Of a stretch of 64,000 nt of DNA, positions 17,433 through 26,622 are shown piece after piece. Each line of letters begins with the position of its first letter. Positions within the stretch are counted from its first letter, which is position 1. The position numbers and the translations under genes were made by a program. Where the stretch lies: positions 868,001-932,000 of the forward strand of contig NZ_LN827929.1 in assembly GCF_000981505.1 (NCBI RefSeq). Reading direction: 5' to 3'. The DNA is from Candidatus Methylopumilus planktonicus. GTDB lineage: Bacteria > Pseudomonadota > Gammaproteobacteria > Burkholderiales > Methylophilaceae. Under the pieces are notes generated by a model. That model saw only the letters and a program-made list of their open reading frames with translations. It was not told the DNA's origin and ran no database searches.

Positions 17433-17885
17433 CTACTTCTTATTAGCTGCCCGCATGATTCTTGCCTTATCCCGCTCCCAATCGCGCTCTTTTTCAGCGT
17501 TACGTTTGTCGTATTGTTTTTTACCTTTAGCCAAACCTATTTCGATTTTAATACGCCCGCCTTTAAAGTGCATGTCGATAGGCACCAAGGTGTATCCAGA
17601 GCGCTCTACTTTACCGATGAGTTTTGCGATTTCTTCGCTATGGAGAAGTAGTTTTCGGGTGCGAATCGCATCGGGACGAATGTGAGTTGAAGCGGCTCCC
17701 ATAGGCGTAATATGGCAACCGATGAGATAAATCTCGCCTCGCTGAATAATGACATAGGCTTCCTTGATGTTGGTTCGATTGTCGCGAATGGCTTTAACTT
17801 CCCAACCTTCTAATATAATACCCGCTTCATATTTTTCTTCGATGAAGTAGTCGTGGAAAGCTTTTTTGTTTTGAACAATACTCAT
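17433..17885 (-). CDS. smpB: SsrA-binding protein SmpB
   Basis: 150 residues, normal length. SmpB binds the tRNA-like part of tmRNA and occupies the decoding centre with its C-terminal tail. Family blocks: FIEEKYEAGIILEGWEVKAIR, GCHITPMG, RKLLLHSEEI, GLAKGKKQYDKR, and a basic helical tail ARIMRAANKK. Transcribed toward ssrA on the same strand. Divergent from ratA with a 53 bp gap, the classical betaproteobacterial/gammaproteobacterial arrangement. Confidence 0.98.
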   Translation of the reverse strand: MSIVQNKKAFHDYFIEEKYEAGIILEGWEVKAIRDNRTNIKEAYVIIQRGEIYLIGCHITPMGAASTHIRPDAIRTRKLLLHSEEIAKLIGKVERSGYTLVPIDMHFKGGRIKIEIGLAKGKKQYDKRNAEKERDWERDKARIMRAANKK

Positions 17886-17938
17886 GGAAACTAACTAATC
17901 CTTTAAAATGTGTATTTTACGCTAATTCAATTTATCTC

Positions 17939-18373
17939 ATGGCTGATGTCAAAAAAAATGTGATTGTAAATCACTCGGTGGACCGGATGTTTAACCTTGT
18001 GGATCGTATTGAAGACTATCCCCTATTTTTACCCTGGTGCGGCGGCTCAAAAGTATTAGAGCGAAATAGTGACATCACAAAAGCCTCAATCCTTATTAAA
18101 TATAGTGGGGTTAATCAAAGCTTCACCACACAGAACACTAAAGATTATCCCCATCGCATTGATTTAAAACTTATCGATGGACCTTTTAAAGTATTAGAAG
18201 GCTATTGGATATTTACAAAAATTAATGAAGAGGCATGTAGCATTGAATTTCATTTGCATTACGAATTTTCAAATTTCATTTTAGATAAATTGATTTCCCC
18301 AATATTCAGTCAAATTGCGAATACGTTTGTGGATGGTTTTGTAGCCCAAGCTGATAAAATATATACAAAATAA
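17939..18373 (+). CDS. ratA: RatA-type START/Coq10 domain protein
   Basis: 144 residues, single START-like (polyketide cyclase/Coq10) domain with the family N-terminus VNHSVDRMFNLVDRIEDYPLFLPWC. In E. coli RatA was described as inhibiting 70S formation; other work links the family to ubiquinone binding, so the true role is open. Encoded next to smpB and followed after 22 bp by rnfH, as in E. coli. Confidence 0.93.
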   Translation: MADVKKNVIVNHSVDRMFNLVDRIEDYPLFLPWCGGSKVLERNSDITKASILIKYSGVNQSFTTQNTKDYPHRIDLKLIDGPFKVLEGYWIFTKINEEACSIEFHLHYEFSNFILDKLISPIFSQIANTFVDGFVAQADKIYTK

Positions 18374-18395
18374 CTTAAAGATTAAAGAGTGTTTT

Positions 18396-18707
18396 ATGTC
18401 AAATGAAATCTTGATTGAAGTCGCTTACGCACTCCCAAAAAAGCAGCTCATTATTCCTGTCAAAGTGAAACAAGGCATCACGGCGGCAGAAGCGATTCAA
18501 CTTTCAGGGATCATAAAAAAATTTCCTGAAATTGATTTGAGTGTGAATCAAATCGGTATCTTTGGAAAGCTCACACAATTGGATCATGTGATGCGTGAGC
18601 GTGATCGTATTGAGATCTATCGGCCTCTCATTGCTGACCCTAAAGAAATTAGACGTCAACGGGCCGCCGAAGGTAAAGTCATGAAAAAAGGTGGGGATAG
18701 CGCATAA
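18396..18707 (+). CDS. rnfH: RnfH family protein
   Basis: 103-residue ubiquitin-like (beta-grasp) protein of the RnfH family, with IEVAYALPKKQ at the start and VMRERDRIEIYRPLIADPKE at the C-terminal end of the fold. Function unknown; the family is named after location in rnf clusters but often pairs with ratA, as here. Preceded by a weak GAG-containing ribosome site. Confidence 0.93.
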   Translation: MSNEILIEVAYALPKKQLIIPVKVKQGITAAEAIQLSGIIKKFPEIDLSVNQIGIFGKLTQLDHVMRERDRIEIYRPLIADPKEIRRQRAAEGKVMKKGGDSA

Positions 18708-18722
18708 AAGCTCGCATTTCTT

Positions 18723-18750
18723 AGCTATAACGAGACTTTTTCTGTATAAT
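18723..18750 (+). promoter_or_regulatory. Candidate promoter of guaB
   Basis: Perfect -10 TATAAT at 18745-18750 with only a weak -35 (TAGCTA-like) 17 bases upstream. A clear AAAGGA ribosome site at 18762-18767 precedes the ATG at 18776. Confidence 0.4.
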
Positions 18751-18775
18751 TTCTTTTTGCGCAAAGGATCAAAAG

Positions 18776-20236
18776 ATGCGTTTAATACATCAAGCACTCA
18801 CTTTCGATGACGTGCTCCTCGTTCCAGCTCATTCCACAGTATTGCCTCGTGAAGTTAATTTAACCACTCAATTAACTCGAAAAATCAAACTTCATATTCC
18901 CATTGTATCGGCTGCGATGGATACAGTGACTGAGTCAAGACTCGCGATTGCGCTAGCGCAAGAAGGTGGACTTGGTATCATTCATAAAAATATGACACCA
19001 CAAGAACAGGCTTACCAAGTATCCCGTGTTAAACGTTTTGAGTCTGGTGTGGTGAATGATCCCATAACAATCAATCCAAATATGTCAGTGCGCGATGTCA
19101 TGAACCTTACAGCACTTCATAAAATTTCAGGTTTACCTGTATTGGATCGCGGCAAAATTGTCGGTATTGTTACCAACCGAGATTTACGTTTTGAGACGAA
19201 TCTTGATCAGCCTATTAAAAATATCATGACACCACGTGATCGATTGGTCACTGTCAAAGAGGGAGAATCCAAAGAAGAAGTGATTCGTTTACTTCATCAC
19301 CATCGTCTAGAGCGTGTATTAGTGATTGATAAAAATGATGCATTAAAAGGTTTAATTACGGTTAAAGATATCCAAAAATCATCCGACCATCCTTATGCAT
19401 GTAAAGACGATAAAGGTAGGCTCTGTGCAGGGGCCGCGGTGGGTGTGGGTGAAGGTACTGAAGAGCGCGTTGAATTATTAGCTAACGCGGGTGTTGATGT
19501 CATTGTCGTTGATACAGCACACGGTCATGCGCAAGGAGTTATTGATCGCGTCACATGGGTTAAAAAACATTTCCCACATATCGAAGTGATCGGCGGCAAT
19601 ATTGCGACAGCGGATGCGGCAAAAGCGCTAGTTGATGCCGGAGCTGATGGTGTCAAAGTCGGTATCGGTCCAGGTTCTATTTGCACCACAAGGATTGTGG
19701 CAGGTGTCGGCATTCCACAAATTACTGCGATTAGTAATGTCGCTGAAGCATTAAGTAAACTTAATATTCCATTCATTGGTGATGGCGGTATTAGATTCTC
19801 AGGAGATGTCGCAAAAGCGATTGCTGCAGGTGCTAACTCTGTGATGTTAGGCTCCATGTTCGCAGGTACTGAAGAAGCTCCAGGTGAGGTTGAGCTCTTC
19901 CAAGGTAGGTCTTATAAATCATATCGCGGTATGGGTTCCATCGGTGCGATGCAAAAAGGCTCATCCGATCGCTACTTCCAAGATTCTGAAAACAATGCCG
20001 ATAAATTAGTCCCTGAAGGTATTGAAGGACGCGTGCCTTATAAGGGAAGTGTGATTAGTGTCATTCATCAATTGATGGGTGGACTCAGGGCTTCAATGGG
20101 TTATGTGGGGGCTAGAACGATTGATGAGATGCGCAATAAAGCTAACTTTGTACAAATCACAAGTGCGGGCATGCGTGAATCGCATGTGCATGATGTGCAG
20201 ATCACTAAAGAAGCACCCAATTACCGTGTGGATTAA
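18776..20236 (+). CDS. guaB: Inosine-5'-monophosphate dehydrogenase
   Basis: 486 residues, full length. Oxidises IMP to XMP with NAD, the committed step to GMP. FDDVLLVPAHS opens the TIM barrel; two CBS domains are inserted at about 95-205 (VRDVMNLTALHKISGLPV, IMTPRDRLVTV); the catalytic Cys lies in GPGSICTTRIV, and the flap region YKSYRGMGSIGAM is intact. Upstream of guaA with a terminator-like hairpin between them. Confidence 0.98.
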   Translation: MRLIHQALTFDDVLLVPAHSTVLPREVNLTTQLTRKIKLHIPIVSAAMDTVTESRLAIALAQEGGLGIIHKNMTPQEQAYQVSRVKRFESGVVNDPITINPNMSVRDVMNLTALHKISGLPVLDRGKIVGIVTNRDLRFETNLDQPIKNIMTPRDRLVTVKEGESKEEVIRLLHHHRLERVLVIDKNDALKGLITVKDIQKSSDHPYACKDDKGRLCAGAAVGVGEGTEERVELLANAGVDVIVVDTAHGHAQGVIDRVTWVKKHFPHIEVIGGNIATADAAKALVDAGADGVKVGIGPGSICTTRIVAGVGIPQITAISNVAEALSKLNIPFIGDGGIRFSGDVAKAIAAGANSVMLGSMFAGTEEAPGEVELFQGRSYKSYRGMGSIGAMQKGSSDRYFQDSENNADKLVPEGIEGRVPYKGSVISVIHQLMGGLRASMGYVGARTIDEMRNKANFVQITSAGMRESHVHDVQITKEAPNYRVD

Positions 20237-20252
20237 TTTAAATCTATCAACC

Positions 20253-20280
20253 AAAAAGCCTCCGACCAAGGAGGCTTTTT
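20253..20280 (+). terminator. Rho-independent terminator between guaB and guaA
   Basis: AAAAAGCCTCC-GACCAA-GGAGGCTTTTT: an 11 bp stem including A/T arms and a T run, starting 16 bp after the guaB stop. The guaA ATG at 20288 is only 7 bp further, so read-through or an internal promoter must serve guaA; it may act as an attenuator. Confidence 0.8.
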
Positions 20281-20287
20281 AAATCCT

Positions 20288-21847
20288 ATGGATAAAATTC
20301 TTATACTCGACTTTGGTTCGCAATACACACAACTCATTGCACGTCGTGTGCGAGAGTTGCATGTATATTCGGAACTTCATTCGCATGATATGAGCGAAGA
20401 AGATATCAAAGCATTTAATCCAAAAGCTATTATTTTGTCAGGAGGTCCTAATTCGGTTTATGAATCGGATACACCTATCGCACCTCCCATTATTTTTGAT
20501 CTTGGCGTTCCAGTCTTAGGCATTTGTTATGGCATGCAAACGATGGCAGCTCAACTCGGTGGCAAGGTTGAAAATGCACATACACGTGAATTCGGTTATG
20601 CAGAAATTAGAGCGCATAACCACTCGCCTCTTCTAGAAAACATCCAAGATAAAACGAATCCAGAAGGTCACGGTCTTCTCGATGTATGGATGAGTCATGG
20701 TGATAAAGTGACTGAACTTCCGCCGCAATTTAAAGTAATCGCAAGTAATGCTTCCACTCCCATCGCTGGCATGATGCATGAAACAAAAAAATTCTATGGT
20801 GTGCAATTCCATCCTGAAGTCACACACACTAAACAAGGTTTTAACATTCTTAAACAATTCGTTACTTCCATTTGTGAATGTAAATCGAGCTGGACGATGC
20901 CTAATTACATTGATACGGCAGTTAAACATATTCAAGAGACTATTCAAGATGATGAAGTGATATTAGGTTTATCAGGCGGGGTGGATTCATCGGTTGCAGC
21001 TGCCCTCATTCATCGGGCGATTGGTGATCAACTCACGTGCGTATTTGTTGACAATGGCCTTCTTCGTTTAAATGAAGCGACACAAGTCATGAAAACTTTT
21101 CATGACAACTTAGGTGTCAAAGTCATTCATGTGGATGCCTCAGATAAATTTCTAGGTGATTTAAAAGGTGTGACGGACCCCGAACAAAAACGAAAAATTA
21201 TTGGCCGTGAATTTGTGGAAGTGTTTCAACATGAAGCTAAAAAAATTCCAAAAGCTAAATGGTTAGCACAAGGCACGATCTATCCTGATGTCATTGAATC
21301 AGCGTCCGCTAAAACTAAAAAAGCACATACGATTAAGAGTCATCACAACGTCGGTGGCTTACCTGAAACATTAAATTTAAAACTTCTAGAGCCCTTACGC
21401 GAACTTTTTAAAGATGAGGTACGTGAATTGGGTGTGGCATTGGGCTTACCTAAAGCGATGGTCTGTCGTCACCCCTTCCCAGGTCCTGGTTTAGGTGTGC
21501 GTATCCTAGGCGAAATCAAATCAGAATTTGCAGACTTACTTCGTCGCGCGGATGCCATCTTTATAGAAGAGCTTATGAATTCAGGCTGGTATGACAAAAC
21601 CTCTCAAGCTTTTGCAGTATTTTTGCCTGTGAAGTCAGTAGGTGTGATGGGCGATGGTCGAACTTATGAATATGTGGTGGCATTAAGGGCCGTTGTCACA
21701 TCCGACTTTATGACGGCACACTGGGCAGAATTACCTTACGACCTATTAGGTAAAGTATCGAACCGTATTATCAATGAAGTGCGTGGTATCAATCGCGTCG
21801 TCTATGACGTTTCAGGTAAACCACCTGCAACGATTGAGTGGGAATAA
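20288..21847 (+). CDS. guaA: GMP synthase (glutamine-hydrolysing)
   Basis: 519 residues. Class I glutamine amidotransferase half with nucleophile Cys in GICYGMQ and the His/Glu pair in FHPEVTHT, then the ATP-pyrophosphatase half with LSGGVDSSV and the C-terminal dimerisation domain ending KPPATIEWE. Converts XMP to GMP. Forms the guanine branch with guaB, separated from it by a strong hairpin. Confidence 0.98.
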   Translation: MDKILILDFGSQYTQLIARRVRELHVYSELHSHDMSEEDIKAFNPKAIILSGGPNSVYESDTPIAPPIIFDLGVPVLGICYGMQTMAAQLGGKVENAHTREFGYAEIRAHNHSPLLENIQDKTNPEGHGLLDVWMSHGDKVTELPPQFKVIASNASTPIAGMMHETKKFYGVQFHPEVTHTKQGFNILKQFVTSICECKSSWTMPNYIDTAVKHIQETIQDDEVILGLSGGVDSSVAAALIHRAIGDQLTCVFVDNGLLRLNEATQVMKTFHDNLGVKVIHVDASDKFLGDLKGVTDPEQKRKIIGREFVEVFQHEAKKIPKAKWLAQGTIYPDVIESASAKTKKAHTIKSHHNVGGLPETLNLKLLEPLRELFKDEVRELGVALGLPKAMVCRHPFPGPGLGVRILGEIKSEFADLLRRADAIFIEELMNSGWYDKTSQAFAVFLPVKSVGVMGDGRTYEYVVALRAVVTSDFMTAHWAELPYDLLGKVSNRIINEVRGINRVVYDVSGKPPATIEWE

Positions 21848-21850
21848 TCC

Positions 21851-22348
21851 ATGAGTCGCGCATTTGTTAAAGAAAATGATTTAGAGCATGCAGGGATTGA
21901 TATCCCTGAAAGACCCATCAGTGATGAGCCTAATTATGTCACGCCGAACGGTCTCAAATTGCTCAACGCGCAAATTGATGCGTTAGAAATTGAGCGTGAA
22001 GAATTAAAGAATAAAAAGGATGATCCTATCGCTAAACAAAAAATTGCTATCGTTGAGCGAGATATGCGTTATTATGCAGCGCGGATTGAGTCAGCGATTC
22101 TCACAGCGCCTAAAGAAGAAGATCATTCAATGGTATTGTTTGGTGCCAAAGTGACAGTCGAAGATGAAGATGGTGAATTAAGTACTTATGAGATTGTGGG
22201 TGAAGATGAAGCGGACATTCATAAAGGTAAGGTGAGTTACTTATCCCCTCTTGCCGAAGCACTTATTGGTGCAAAATTAAATGATGAGGTGACATGGGAA
22301 AAACCGATGGGTGACACCTATCTCATGATACAAAAAATAGAATATTAA
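21851..22348 (+). CDS. greB: Transcription elongation factor GreB
   Basis: 165 residues. N-terminal coiled coil (about 28-85, LNAQIDALEIEREELKNKK) and C-terminal FKBP-like domain (YEIVGEDEADIHKGKVSYLSPLA). Stimulates transcript cleavage by backtracked RNA polymerase. The length and N-terminal extension before YVTPNGL favour GreB over GreA. Starts 3 bp after the guaA stop, so probably co-transcribed. Confidence 0.88.
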   Translation: MSRAFVKENDLEHAGIDIPERPISDEPNYVTPNGLKLLNAQIDALEIEREELKNKKDDPIAKQKIAIVERDMRYYAARIESAILTAPKEEDHSMVLFGAKVTVEDEDGELSTYEIVGEDEADIHKGKVSYLSPLAEALIGAKLNDEVTWEKPMGDTYLMIQKIEY

Positions 22349-22368
22349 TTTTTAAAGAAAGAAATAGC

Positions 22369-22974
22369 ATGCAAGTTAAAGAAGCGATACAACAAAGAAG
22401 ATCGATTAAGCACTTTGATACCAATCACATGATGACTGAAAAAGAGATTCATGAACTTCTCTCGCATGCGATTTTGTCCCCTACGGCTTTTAATATTCAA
22501 AACTGGCGATTTGTTGTTGTGACAGATAAAGCTTTACGTCAAAAAATTCGTAGCGTCAGTTGGGGCCAAGCGCAAGTGGAAGAGGCTTCAATTTTGATTG
22601 TGTTGGTTGCAGACCTTATGGCGTGGAATAAAGAGCCCGCTCGCTATTGGAAGGATGCACCCAAACCTGTGCAAGATTATCTAGTGCCAGCCATTCAACA
22701 ATATTATGAAGGCAAAAAAGAAGTACAACGTGATGAAGCGATGCGCTCATGTGGTATGGCGGCTATGAATCTCATGCTCACCGCTAAATCGATGGGCTAC
22801 GATACCTGCCCTATGGATGGCTTTGATTTTGATAAAGTGGGTGAATTATTAAACTTGCCTTCGGATCACATGCCTGCCATGTTTGTATGTGTAGGAAAAG
22901 GTATTAAAGAAGCGATGCCACGAGGCGGTCAACTCCCACTTGATGAAGTCGTCATTCAGAATCAATTTAAATAA
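22369..22974 (+). CDS. Nitroreductase family oxidoreductase
   Basis: 201 residues, FMN-dependent nitroreductase fold: QQRRSIKHFD at the N-terminus (FMN phosphate binding), LSPTAFNIQNWRFVVV, and SMGYDTCPMDGFD in the C-terminal half. Substrate in vivo unknown; the family reduces nitroaromatics, quinones or enones with NAD(P)H. Lies 20 bp after greB and 22 bp before ybiT in the same direction. Confidence 0.9.
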   Translation: MQVKEAIQQRRSIKHFDTNHMMTEKEIHELLSHAILSPTAFNIQNWRFVVVTDKALRQKIRSVSWGQAQVEEASILIVLVADLMAWNKEPARYWKDAPKPVQDYLVPAIQQYYEGKKEVQRDEAMRSCGMAAMNLMLTAKSMGYDTCPMDGFDFDKVGELLNLPSDHMPAMFVCVGKGIKEAMPRGGQLPLDEVVIQNQFK

Positions 22975-22996
22975 AAAATTTTAAGGATCTATCAGC

Positions 22997-24595
22997 GTGC
23001 TTATTAGTAATAACATCACCATTCAGTTTGGTGCAAAACCCCTCTTCGAAAATGTCTCCGTTAAGTTTGGTGACGGAAACCGTTATGGTTTAATCGGAGC
23101 TAATGGTTGTGGCAAATCCACTTTCATGAAAATTTTAGCAGGTGTATTAGAACCCACTTCAGGTAATGTCTCGTTAGATAAAAATGAACGTATGTCATGG
23201 CTTAAGCAAGATCAGTTCGCTTATGAAGATCAGCGTGTATTAGATGTGGTCATGATGGGTCACGAAGAAATGTGGAAAGCCAATATTGATAAAAATGCGA
23301 TCTACTTGAATCCGGATGCGACAGAAGAAGATTATATGAAGGCCGCTGAATTAGAGGGTGTATATGCAGAATTCGATGGGTATACCGCTGAAGCCCGCGC
23401 AGGTGAATTATTAATTGGTGTAGGTATTCCCATTGAGCAACATCAAGGTCCTATGAGTGCGATTGCACCCGGTTTTAAATTGCGTGTGCTATTAACACAA
23501 GCCATTTTTTCAAATCCAGATATTTTGTTACTGGATGAACCCACGAACAACCTAGATATTCATACGATTCAGTGGCTAGAAGATACATTGAATAATCGTA
23601 ACTCATCCATGATTATCATTTCCCATGATAGACATTTCTTAAATCAAGTATGTACGCACATGGCTGATATGGACTATGGAAAGCTCACAGTGTACCCAGG
23701 TAATTATGATAATTACATGGAAGCTTCCACCATGTCTCGCGCACAAAAATTGAAAGATAACGAGAAGGCCAAAGACCAAATTGCAGAGCTTCAAGAGTTT
23801 GTGCGACGCTTTTCAGCGAACGCTTCAAAAGCCCGTCAGGCCACAAGTCGTGCCAAACAAATCGACAAGATTAAAGTAGAAGAGTTTGTCCCTTCAAGTC
23901 GTCAATATCCTTACATTCGTTTTGATTACGATGATAAAGACAAACTTCACCGCCAAGCGGTGGAAATTAAAAATCTCACACATGGATATGATCACGACTT
24001 ATTTAAAGATTTCAATCTGCTGGTCGAAGCGGGTGAACGAATTGCTGTCATCGGTGAAAACGGTATTGGTAAAACTACGTTTCTTCGAGCGCTTGTAGGT
24101 GACATCAAACCTAACCATGGTGAAATCAAATGGGCTGAAAAAGCTAAGATTGGTTACTTCGCGCAAGACCACGCGACTGATTTTGAAAAAGACGTAACGC
24201 TCTTTGACTGGATGAAAAATTGTGCACAATCAGGTGAAGATGATCAGGCCATTCGTAGTATTTTGGGAAGACTGCTTTTTTCAGGGGAAGATACAAAGAA
24301 ATCTGTAAAAGTATTATCAGGGGGAGAGCAAGGTCGTATGCTCTTCGGTAAATTGATGCTTGCGAAATCCAATGTGCTACTTATGGATGAGCCCACCAAT
24401 CACATGGATATGGAATCGATTGAATCTCTTAATACGGCACTTGATAAATTTAAAGGCACACTTTTCTTTGTGAGCCATGATAGAGAGTTCGTGAGTTCAA
24501 TTGCAACAAGAATTATTGAAATCAAGTCAGATCACATTATTGATTTCACAGGTAATTACGAAGAATATCTTTTGACTCAAACGCAAACCGCTTAA
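22997..24595 (+). CDS. ybiT: ABC-F family ATPase YbiT
   Basis: 532 residues, two ABC ATPase domains without membrane segments. Walker A motifs GANGCGKST and GENGIGKTT; Walker B LLLDEPTNNLD and LLMDEPTNHMD; signature LSGGEQGR in the second half and the altered APGFKLR in the first, exactly as in E. coli YbiT. The inter-domain linker carries RFSANASKARQATSRAKQ. Start is GTG at 22997, preceded by AAGGA. ABC-F proteins act on the ribosomal E site. Confidence 0.95.
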   Translation: MLISNNITIQFGAKPLFENVSVKFGDGNRYGLIGANGCGKSTFMKILAGVLEPTSGNVSLDKNERMSWLKQDQFAYEDQRVLDVVMMGHEEMWKANIDKNAIYLNPDATEEDYMKAAELEGVYAEFDGYTAEARAGELLIGVGIPIEQHQGPMSAIAPGFKLRVLLTQAIFSNPDILLLDEPTNNLDIHTIQWLEDTLNNRNSSMIIISHDRHFLNQVCTHMADMDYGKLTVYPGNYDNYMEASTMSRAQKLKDNEKAKDQIAELQEFVRRFSANASKARQATSRAKQIDKIKVEEFVPSSRQYPYIRFDYDDKDKLHRQAVEIKNLTHGYDHDLFKDFNLLVEAGERIAVIGENGIGKTTFLRALVGDIKPNHGEIKWAEKAKIGYFAQDHATDFEKDVTLFDWMKNCAQSGEDDQAIRSILGRLLFSGEDTKKSVKVLSGGEQGRMLFGKLMLAKSNVLLMDEPTNHMDMESIESLNTALDKFKGTLFFVSHDREFVSSIATRIIEIKSDHIIDFTGNYEEYLLTQTQTA

Positions 24596-24605
24596 TTTTT
24601 ATTTT

Positions 24606-25652
24606 TTAGGTTTTAGTTTTTAGCGTTGAGTGGATAGATTTTAAAATCATCTGAGGACTCATTTGCACCAAGCACTGACTTATTTTAGTGCCTTCACAAC
24701 CATCCATGCCACAAGGCCTGCAAGCAAAGGTAGGGTCATCCGCTTTCGATAAAGCAATGACTTGGTATTTCACTTTCCAAGGACGCCAATTGAGATCATT
24801 GGTAGGTCCAAAGATACTCACCACGGGTGTTTTCATTGCACTTGCTAAATGCGTTGACATGCTGTCAATGGTGACAACTAAATCAGACATTTCATAAAGT
24901 GCTGCCGTATCTTCGATTGAGAAATCATTTGTTAGCATGGGTTTTGATTGGCACAAATCACTAATAGCTTGATTGGTGATTAAATCCACTTTTGATCCAG
25001 ATAAAACGACATGCATTTTTTTGGATTTTAAGGCATCTATAATATTGGCCCATGTGCTGATAGGAATTTCTTTAAATTTCCAACGTGAAGAAGCGTGAAT
25101 CACAATCAATGTATTTTTAGAAACCTGTTCCGCTTGCAACCATTTTTTAACTTTAAGTTGATTCTTATGAGGAGCACTTAATTGATAAGAAGGAGCTTCT
25201 TTTTTTTGATATAAGTTAGCCGCTCTTAACAAATCGACATCTTGCTCGGCTATTGGTCTATTGTCTTTTAAGGGGGCTATTAAATTAAATGACTGATGCC
25301 AGAGAGGTCCTCTTCTTGAGGCTTCTCTTGCAACGCTTAGATCAATATGAAGAAAACGCGCTAAGAGCGCACCTCTCCAATCCACTGAAAACTGCGCTAA
25401 GAAATCATAATGATTGGATATGAGCTTTTTAAATATTTTGTAATAGGAAGAATATTTTTGGAATCCTTTTAAATGCCTTGGAATAACAAAGACATCTCTG
25501 ACTCGTGGATTCATTTTAAATATGGACTCACTTTCAGGTAAACACACAACATCCACATACTTAAAACTTTTCGGCAATGCTGCAATAGAAGACGTCAATA
25601 TAATCGAGTCTCCGATATTTTTTGTTTTAAGGAATAAAGCAGTTTTGATAAT
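24606..25652 (-). CDS. GT9 (heptosyltransferase-like) glycosyltransferase
   Basis: GT-B fold glycosyltransferase of family 9. VIHASSRWKFKEIP, VVTIDSMSTHLASAMKTPVVSIFGPTNDLNW and the Cys-rich CRPCGMDGCEGTKISQC are typical. The first conventional start is TTG at 25598, but the open frame continues upstream to a stop overlapping the previous gene and encodes the conserved GT9 N-terminus KTKNIGDSIIL. No ATG, GTG or TTG exists there; ATT at 25652 or ATC at 25649, just after TAAGGGA, are the candidates. Follows another GT9-like gene with almost no gap. Probably adds heptose or a related sugar to LPS core. Confidence 0.82.
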   Translation of the reverse strand: MIKTALFLKTKNIGDSIILTSSIAALPKSFKYVDVVCLPESESIFKMNPRVRDVFVIPRHLKGFQKYSSYYKIFKKLISNHYDFLAQFSVDWRGALLARFLHIDLSVAREASRRGPLWHQSFNLIAPLKDNRPIAEQDVDLLRAANLYQKKEAPSYQLSAPHKNQLKVKKWLQAEQVSKNTLIVIHASSRWKFKEIPISTWANIIDALKSKKMHVVLSGSKVDLITNQAISDLCQSKPMLTNDFSIEDTAALYEMSDLVVTIDSMSTHLASAMKTPVVSIFGPTNDLNWRPWKVKYQVIALSKADDPTFACRPCGMDGCEGTKISQCLVQMSPQMILKSIHSTLKTKT

Positions 25653-25659
25653 GATTCCC

Positions 25660-26583
25660 TTATGAGGCTTTCAATAATGCGTTTATATTTTTCATGGTAA
25701 ATGCTAATGCATCATCAACTTCAGGGCCTTCAAGGTTTTTATATTTATAGACAGACATACATTGCGCTTTGACATAAGGCTCAATAAATGTTCTATCTCT
25801 AAAAGAATTTTTATTATCTTTGTGAAGCACGACTGAAGGTATCTTTAACATAGAAGCCATCGTTTTAAACACGCTGTCACTTGCTATCATAAGATCAGAC
25901 TGATTCACTAAGGATAGATTCTTAATGACATTTTGATCGTGTGCTAGCCTCATTCTTCTATCAGTTTTGATATGAAGCGACTTTAATTCATTTTTTGTAC
26001 CAAATAAAATGACTTTATATTGTGCAGGTAGAAGTAATGCTAGAAGTTTTAGTACAAAGTCTGGGCTCAATGCCTTACCGGCGGCTAATTTACTCGACCC
26101 CATATGAATACCGATCACATATGGTTTTTTAAGCGCTTTCTTTCTTGTGCTAATAAAAGGATTGGTCTTAAAAAAAAGCGTTCGTGGGCAAATATAAGTG
26201 TCGGGTAGTTTTTGAAGTCTATCTCTGATCTCTACATAATCTTCCCAATTGGTATAAAAATAATATTTTTTTACATTTATGCCCAAAGCTTTGAAAAAAG
26301 CTTCTGCATATAAAAAATGGGTCAGTACAGTATATGAATAAGATTTATGTTTGAGAATAAAAGGGAGGAACTGAAGGAAGTCTCCGATACCGCCTTGGAT
26401 TTGCAGTGTGATTTTTTTAGGGCTTTTTACGATCGCTTCCGCATACCTGATTTGACTATCCCAAAAAAACGATCGAAATCGTATCGTTTCGGCATAATAA
26501 GGTACTGATTTTTGATGCAAACCTACTGAATCAAAAATTCTTGCAAGGAAGTAAAAGTAATATTTTTTAAAATGTCGATTCAT
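25660..26583 (-). CDS. GT9-like glycosyltransferase
   Basis: 307 residues, diverged GT-B fold. QGGIGDFLQFLPFI is the N-terminal acceptor loop with GD, VIGIHMGSSKLAAGKALSP begins the nucleotide-sugar domain, and DLMIASDSVFKTMASMLKIPSVVLH corresponds to the GT9 D-S-x-x-x-H/M region. The N-terminal MNRHFKKYYFYFLARIFD plus AETIRFRSFFWDS may be a TPR-like leader. Transcribed with the following GT9 gene. Likely LPS or polysaccharide assembly. Confidence 0.7.
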   Translation of the reverse strand: MNRHFKKYYFYFLARIFDSVGLHQKSVPYYAETIRFRSFFWDSQIRYAEAIVKSPKKITLQIQGGIGDFLQFLPFILKHKSYSYTVLTHFLYAEAFFKALGINVKKYYFYTNWEDYVEIRDRLQKLPDTYICPRTLFFKTNPFISTRKKALKKPYVIGIHMGSSKLAAGKALSPDFVLKLLALLLPAQYKVILFGTKNELKSLHIKTDRRMRLAHDQNVIKNLSLVNQSDLMIASDSVFKTMASMLKIPSVVLHKDNKNSFRDRTFIEPYVKAQCMSVYKYKNLEGPEVDDALAFTMKNINALLKAS

Positions 26584-26622
26584 AAAAAATATTCTATAGA
26601 TATTTAATCTATAAGAAAAAAC

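Noticed and set aside
17939..18707. ratA-rnfH as a toxin-antitoxin module
   Set aside because: These are conserved core genes next to smpB; classification as a TA system is not supported by the sequence here.
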